A stretch of 10,134 nt of DNA from the NCBI GenBank assembly GCA_903823545.1, contig CAIJTL010000432.1, forward strand, positions 1-10,134, given 5' to 3'. The first letter of the stretch is position 1; each line of letters starts with the position of its first letter. The DNA is from an uncultured Planctomycetaceae bacterium. GTDB taxonomy: Bacteria; Planctomycetota; Planctomycetia; Planctomycetales; Planctomycetaceae. The translations under genes and the position numbers were made by a program. Below are positions 9,601 through 10,134 of the stretch, one piece after another. The notes below the pieces were generated by a model, which searched no databases, was not told the origin of the DNA, and saw only the letters and a program-made list of their open reading frames with translations.

Positions 9601-10134
9601 GTCACGATTGCCGACGGCACATACACATCGAACGCCGCGACACTCGACGGTGGTGCGATCTACAACAACAACAGCGCGACCGTGTCGATCACCAGCGCCA
9701 CGTTTGGCGGCAGCTCCGCAGCACTCGGTAATACCTCTGGTCGAGATGGTGGAGCGATCTACAACAACGCGCAGGCTTCACTCGTGGTCGGCAGCACCAC
9801 CTTCTCCAGCAACCGAGCGGACTCCAACAGCGACGGCGACGGCGAAGGTGGCGCGATCTACATGGAGAACTCTTCGACGCTGCAATTGAATAACAGCATC
9901 CTGCAGGGGAACTCGGCCCGCAGCGGCGGTGCGTTGTATAGCGACGACGCGACGCTCACGTTGACCAACAACACGTTCTCGTTGAACTCGGCGATCAATG
10001 GCGGTGGTGCGATCTTCAATTCTGTCGGCGGCATCCTGACGCTCAACAACGGCCTGTTCACGACGAACTCGGCCAATACCAGCGGCGGTGCGATTCAGAA
10101 TTACGGTTCGTTGACGATTTCGGGAATCGAATTC
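472..10134 (+). CDS. Giant planctomycete-type surface protein with beta-helix, Ig-like and CSLREA-like modules (3' end outside window)
   Basis: This is a single open frame of 3,221 codons, incomplete at its C-terminus. It starts at the only ATG after an in-frame stop, preceded by GGGAG. The product begins with an Arg-rich stretch and the motif LEERTLL (residues 44-50), as in the planctomycete extracellular (Planc_extracel / LEPR-XLL) proteins, so export is likely although no classical hydrophobic signal peptide is visible. The order of modules is: NNxI-type parallel beta-helix; unassigned segment; six Ig-like repeats; CSLREA-like helix module ending in a choice-of-anchor-Q-like motif; second CSLREA-like module interrupted by three Ig-like repeats and continuing as GGAI coils. 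My reading has no cysteine and about 17 lysines, with abundant Asn, Thr, Gly and Asp. I see no catalytic motif. The likely role is adhesion, surface layer or matrix structure (inference). The anchor and C-terminal sorting signal, if present, lie beyond the window. Being so long, it is probably transcribed from its own promoter. Confidence 0.95.
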   Translation, partial: MLLTSWIRALSHNLLRRRSLNRTRRSAGQPWSPTTSQVRMAEALEERTLLTALVIDSNTFGSTPGVNINITNASLDANSDGISDYDNLVIASSDLPITVGPAGVGIRINLSNLTGLRNITIDNLTINAGAGLQGIDIDINNILLESLTVDQVAVTTTNANGIDINLQNIGTVAGADVTVKDSTVRSTGVVAVNTPATGVQVTLGSTTRNTHLNSLTVADSTVQGISVVSTAGATFQTLVDQSAAKNNRVQDVNGVASPITYNFTRTTVGDLRVDDNLRFRNLAITATNSPLGTVGGVTIDNNTGIDLSAITATTTGISLTATSTNAAGTLRSDITGLHIGGNTINGAQANANVANGIALTLTDSNLGSYTNDSRGATLTGNTITNLSDSVAAPGTAVAMQITATASATFVAGNDVVGVGNNLPLLLDLFNGDNATGVRSTASGDLNGITGNVTGANDGRQLVVTTVANTIFLGDVTGNTFRGENAGNRREGVVMSFTDRPTAAGFDSFNLLFDNNTVDGNRRGGVDISMLNTAVGAMTITNNVITNTEDALANTPDGILITLDGTSVTQQATNLLRKSFISNNSIGQTLAGGVAANGGNGVSIVAREMSEIQDLQIRNNAIANSGESAISVLREDEARFTTVNPEADQTRAVTIADNQTQGNTFHGLVIDARNGSTDILDFEVRDNFIGNNLQTGLHLIARADARLLVDITNNQIVDNASDGIELETFQNATSDKRQIGGTWTKNTISRNGRNGINVFGRHGLYDEATGIRTPLQIGLEGIDPADGLSRGNVFQANNLIGMLVNLTFGTSNGDIGFTNNLVTENRSGGVRILSNEENVAIKNNRILANQGIGLNLVSTGGSAYNATVRDNLITGQVNIAGGNNGDGVEITSLGFQTTSVLMLNNFIDSNAGRGIDVLNAGGSNNTGPTLQLQIGDGTVAGMNTVVSNALEGIYVVNSSDGAQSQNVAAFVAMQAAGDVFARPDMMLNVDGNIISSNGGSSGFNGTGLILRVGTSGSDGSTAATPGFVGSNSGDPNAGNGRVNSRVTNNFFEGNFGNDFYVDPFLSTGPGASGGTWDTNGANVAGLQRDPLSRLNMVFDGNVGNGINVQNFAFFSNNEPQWKSRSSNSAVANPPGPFGNTARLRSVTNLRGAPILIGPGLFSFAFEALGASTWRVEAGFDRSGGDSSFPFYNSNAGGGGSQNNFDDTGLWAQVAQGTFSFPNVDSPTFLTAEVSIPTDPQSVSGVAINPATITFSEFVTNVDISDFRLLRNGVVVPLESAPGVPLTVSPVPASQDPNNPLAFSSFTIDLSVPTATAGNYQLQVLGVDPSNGTFTPIEDVITQLNGQGNFLTRIIDGSGVLQDFAVDRHFTVDNVRSIATISPITPDPRNSAAGIVTVTFDEPVSGVDITDFVLLRDGQPVDLSAVTVTQITPSQYELNLNQLTGAAGNYQLRLVTVDEPLTLNVTEAVTSVIDVAGNIVTDNFAIGIAAADSWVVDTTLPFVSTVVTTPATTPNNTQVSAVLINFSEAVSGVTIGDLSLTRTDASGNTTTLNIGAIPLFQNTVSQYELNLSTVSGVAGTYRLTVNPVNSGIFDTANNAFETTFTATWVLDLSAPTADVVDVAPDPRQAPVDALNTIFSEPVSGLTIGQYVLAFDDGTPANGNVITGALNAPTITVTSPNHGLTNGTQITIYGVSGNTNTNGVFTVQNVTTNTFQLFDFATGLVPVPGNAVYVSGGRWARNMIGLGASTLTQESSLRHVVDLQTVTNNPGIYVVSLLSNAGAVDASGNALQSESNKFNVAAQDIWTYGPDVPPMGTITPIASPIGTNAGVVVVNFSEPLQKVLGTYPIDVNDFRLRRDTGSGFVVVSLTGATITQLSATSFSIDLTGAGITDVNGNYELSLINTDAVSPIRDLAGNLMFDAFSPGSGIASQVTWTKVFSDPSVTSIKGVFTDPLFDTDPVAATKLRAVQNLTINFSTAVTGINLADASKNFRLTRQSLTGTDTPLPVSLDGVTVTRITATQYRINLSTLTGTDGRYAFTVLANGLIQNSGFQPLLNARTISWSKDATIRPNQFSDSVDAIGTAGQVLGNEVVDSSASAGFQISLRAAIQEANALAGDDVIELGVGTYVLTLGGVQEDNAVSGDLDIRGLDSLIIRGKGIGQTIIDASGLPAATRDRLFQVMAGASLTLQGVTLQGGSVLGSEDGGAIRNTGTLTILDSEIRNNASQDTGGAIINTGTMTINRTTISGNTATATGGAILNTATMTILNSTLNNNTATSNGGAIANIAGATATLEGVTVAANRSTSGAGGGIRNDGTLRLINDTIAFNQSLQAGAGVSRNAGTVAVGNTIISDNFLLAAGNAQSDVAGTFTSSGNNIVRTVGAAVGFTGPGDQVGVNPNLVGTSVSTTPNILAVANFGGPTLTYGLQLGSAAIDRGNNNLRSADTFDLDNDGDFIERTPVDQRGAPRFLDGPTAVFNAVDVGAVEFGTFFVNTTTDSIDVNLGDGLAADGLGNTSLRAAIMEANALAGENAIILGGQTYQLNRTTVDATRPTITSITGVPTAPTTTTVGLVTITFSEAVGNVDVSDFSLTRSGLAVAIPATLFTRVSSTQYRIDLTTLTATNGIYDFGVNLAGTGITDVEGNALSNGLVDRVNWVRGTDTFAPTVIINPVTTVFPNAGTVTAVFSERVNNLSIANFSLTRNGVAVSLAAVPITITQDNNFGGRTVASLNLATVTALDGAYVLTLTSTVGANTIRDTATVPNNLAAGGSINWTKVPVAQIVPVTPDPRAGAVTTVTLQFSENVAGVQLSDFTMSYDDNTGIGPQTVSLASATLTPVSPVASAFGQAAQRWTLTFANNESARDGNYVLDFSGAALRTTAGAVFGASVASDSWLIGQNAGTVADSIGDLDLVANSGRVQIIGVGADATTSSLGLTVNPTIIDGVSSDRIFDVRQNAVVAISGVEMRNGRVTLERSGGAIRNLGTLTISDSDILTSFADGNGGGIANGDDLLDINGTLTLNRTNVQGNSAGSVTSGSQFGKGGAIHNDRGTVTIADGTYTSNAATLDGGAIYNNNSATVSITSATFGGSSAALGNTSGRDGGAIYNNAQASLVVGSTTFSSNRADSNSDGDGEGGAIYMENSSTLQLNNSILQGNSARSGGALYSDDATLTLTNNTFSLNSAINGGGAIFNSVGGILTLNNGLFTTNSANTSGGAIQNYGSLTISGIEF
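631..3600 (+). repeat. Parallel beta-helix region with NNxI coils (residues 54-1043)
   Basis: This is a long run of short degenerate repeats of the form N-N-x-[IV]-x-x-N-x-x-x-G-[IV]-x-[IVL], typical of right-handed parallel beta-helix (PbH1/NosD-like) folds. Clear copies begin near 2011 (NNTVDGN), 2092, 2215 (NNSIGQ), 2323 (NNAIAN), 2524 (DNFIGNN), 2605 (NNQIVDN), 2704 (NTISRN), 2923 (NNLVTEN), 2995 (NNRILAN), 3076 (DNLITGQ) and 3178 (NNFIDSN), many followed by GGV, DGI, NGI or RGI. The part before about 1900 is more degenerate but of the same style. Residues 76-84 (DANSDGISD) form a DxNxDGxxD loop that could bind calcium. Such helices occur both in surface adhesins and in polysaccharide-acting enzymes; no active-site pattern is recognisable here, so a structural or binding role is more likely. 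Confidence 0.75.
3601..4140 (+). other. Unassigned linker module (residues 1044-1223)
   Basis: I do not recognise this segment. The NNxI periodicity fades and is replaced by Gly-, Ser- and aromatic-rich sequence including FEGNFGNDFYVDPF, GGTWDTNG, NNEPQWKSRSSN, LRGAPILIGPGLFSFAFEA, STWRVEAGFDRSGGD and a GGGGSQNNFDDTGLW stretch. It probably caps the beta-helix and leads into the Ig-like array. It may be a small beta-sandwich of its own. The stretch from residue 1142 (RLRSVTNLRGAPILIGP) to 1222 looks most domain-like. Confidence 0.4.
4141..6660 (+). repeat. Six tandem bacterial Ig-like repeats (residues 1224-2063)
   Basis: These are repeats of roughly 110-150 residues (the fourth longer) at about 4141-4587, 4588-4956, 4957-5295, 5296-5886, 5887-6276 and 6277-6660. 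The shared pattern is V-x-x-[IV]-x-P-D-P-R or a variant, then V-x-[IV]-x-F-[SD]-E-x-V-x-x-[VL]-x-[IL]-x-D-[FL]-x-L-x-R, a strand pair [ST]-Q-Y-x-[LI]-[ND]-L, then G-x-Y-x-L, D-x-x-G-N, and a closing strand with Trp. The closing Trp falls at 4945, 5287, 5878, 6265 and 6649; repeat 1 ends with HFTVDN instead. This resembles the Big_5 / SwmB group of prokaryotic Ig-like domains, which act as spacers and adhesion modules in surface proteins. The copies differ widely, so the expansion is old. Confidence 0.8.
5479..5670 (+). other. FCCH-like domain inserted in Ig-like repeat 4 (residues 1670-1733)
   Basis: The segment includes ITVTSPNHGLTNG (from residue 1672), TQITIYGVSGNTNTNGVFTV and NVTTNTFQLFD. 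The pattern NHGL-x-[ND]-G ... I-x-G-V-x-G ... NG-x-F-x-V-x-N-V-T-x-x-T-F-x-L is that of the small beta-barrel called FCCH (first seen in ubiquitin-activating enzyme E1) and met in many phage and bacterial surface proteins. It sits between the FSEPVSGLTIGQYVLAFDDG strand pair and the HVVDLQTVTNNPGIYVVSL strand pair of Ig repeat 4, so it is an in-loop insertion. Its function here is unknown; binding or spacing is likely. The family name is from pattern recognition only. Confidence 0.6.
6682..7920 (+). other. CSLREA-like / GGAI beta-helix / choice-of-anchor-Q-like module 1 (residues 2071-2483)
   Basis: The module starts with FSDSVDA and ISLRAAIQEANALAG (SLRAAIQEAN at residues 2101-2110), a version of the CSLREA motif in which the Cys is replaced by Ile. 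A strand GTYVLTL, IRGKGIGQTIIDASGL and LFQVMAGASLTLQGVTL follow, opening a beta-helix. GGAI or GGGI turns occur at 7075, 7150, 7225, 7300 and 7384. The end carries AIDRGNN (residues 2428-2434), the acidic loop DLDNDGDFIE (2443-2452), DQRGAPRF and DVGAVEF (2476-2482), the hallmark of choice-of-anchor-Q proteins. In known members this motif lies near the C-terminus, before an anchor; here more than 700 residues follow. The likely role is a surface-exposed beta-helix stalk. Confidence 0.75.
7921..8106 (+). other. CSLREA-like start of module 2 (residues 2484-2545)
   Basis: TFFVNTTTDSIDVNLGDG leads to GNTSLRAAIMEANALAG (SLRAAIMEAN at residues 2511-2520) and AIILGGQTYQLNR. This parallels module 1, where SLRAAIQEANALAG is followed by VIELGVGTYVLTL. 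The Cys of the CSLREA motif is replaced by Thr. It follows DVGAVEFG of module 1 directly, so the two modules are tandem copies, with 410 residues between the two SLRAAI motifs. The helix does not continue: right after YQLNRTTVDA an Ig-like repeat starts, and the helix is only taken up again near 9157. Confidence 0.7.
8107..9129 (+). repeat. Three Ig-like repeats inserted in module 2 (residues 2546-2886)
   Basis: The repeats lie at about 8107-8430, 8431-8778 and 8779-9129. Each has the same plan as the upstream array: ITFSEAVGNVDVSDFSLTR, AVFSERVNNLSIANFSLTR and LQFSENVAGVQLSDFTMSY, followed by a strand pair (such as TQYRIDLTTL), GIYDF / GAYVL / GNYVL, and a closing Trp strand (Trp at 8419, 8770 and 9127). 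The third starts with PVTPDPRAG, like PITPDPRNS of repeat 2 in the first array. They belong to the same Big_5/SwmB-like group. Their position splits a beta-helix module in two. Confidence 0.8.
9130..10134 (+). repeat. GGAI/FxxN beta-helix of module 2, continuing off the edge (residues 2887-3221)
   Basis: The helix resumes with VADSIGDLDLVANSG, VQIIGVGAD, PTIIDGVSSDRIFDV and VVAISGVEMRNGRV, lining up with SGDLDIRGLDS, LIIRGKG, QTIIDASGL, RLFQV and SLTLQGVTLQGG of module 1. GGAI, GGGI or GGAL turns follow at 9376, 9451, 9571, 9649, 9748, 9847, 9925, 10003 and 10084. FxxN motifs (FSSN 9802, FSLN 9976, FTTN 10057) precede some of them, the pairing known from chlamydial Pmp repeats. One coil carries an acidic DSNSDGDGE loop (residues 3117-3125). 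The end of this helix and any anchor are outside the window. Confidence 0.75.

Noticed and set aside
7075..10134. CRISPR-like or other short DNA repeat array
   Set aside because: The recurring motif is at protein level (GGAI and similar) with different codons and no constant DNA repeat; it is coding repeat structure.
10129..10134. Window ends exactly on GAATTC (EcoRI site), perhaps a clone end
   Set aside because: The same hexamer also occurs inside the window (near 2777 and 7912), and coincidence is possible; no biological meaning can be drawn.

Overview
The window is almost entirely one giant, incomplete plus-strand gene. From the ATG at 472 to the last base (10134) there is a single reading frame of 3,221 codons with no stop, and it runs off the right edge. 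The N-terminal LEERTLL motif, the mosaic of beta-helix, CSLREA-like and bacterial Ig-like modules, and the sheer size point to a planctomycete (PVC superphylum). The product is most likely a secreted or cell-surface adhesin-like or structural protein. I recognise no named gene. The organism call is inference from protein architecture; there is no rRNA or housekeeping gene to confirm it.

Layout. Positions 1-471 are a non-coding leader without a convincing gene. It is rich in inverted repeats (178-205, 223-280, 324-358, 411-432), followed by a Shine-Dalgarno sequence at 459-463. The protein then reads, in order: an Arg-rich N-terminus with the LEERTLL motif (residues 1-53); a long NNxI-type parallel beta-helix (to about residue 1043); an unassigned glycine- and aromatic-rich segment (1044-1223); six Ig-like repeats (1224-2063), the fourth carrying an extra FCCH-like domain; a complete CSLREA/GGAI-helix/choice-of-anchor-Q-like module (2071-2483); and a second CSLREA-like module (from 2484). 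That second module is split near its start by three more Ig-like repeats (2546-2886) and then continues as GGAI/FxxN beta-helix coils to the window edge.

Working together: all recognisable parts are extracellular beta-structure scaffolds with no visible enzyme motif. Helical stalks alternate with Ig-like spacers, and several DxNxDGxxD/E-type loops could bind calcium. The reading contains no cysteine and only about 17 lysines. The most interesting points are the nested insertion of an Ig-like triplet inside the second helix module, the FCCH-like insertion inside Ig repeat 4, the exact 25-residue spacing of successive GGAI coils, and the structured leader. I see no new enzymatic or defence system here. 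Minus-strand reading frames are shadows of the giant gene.
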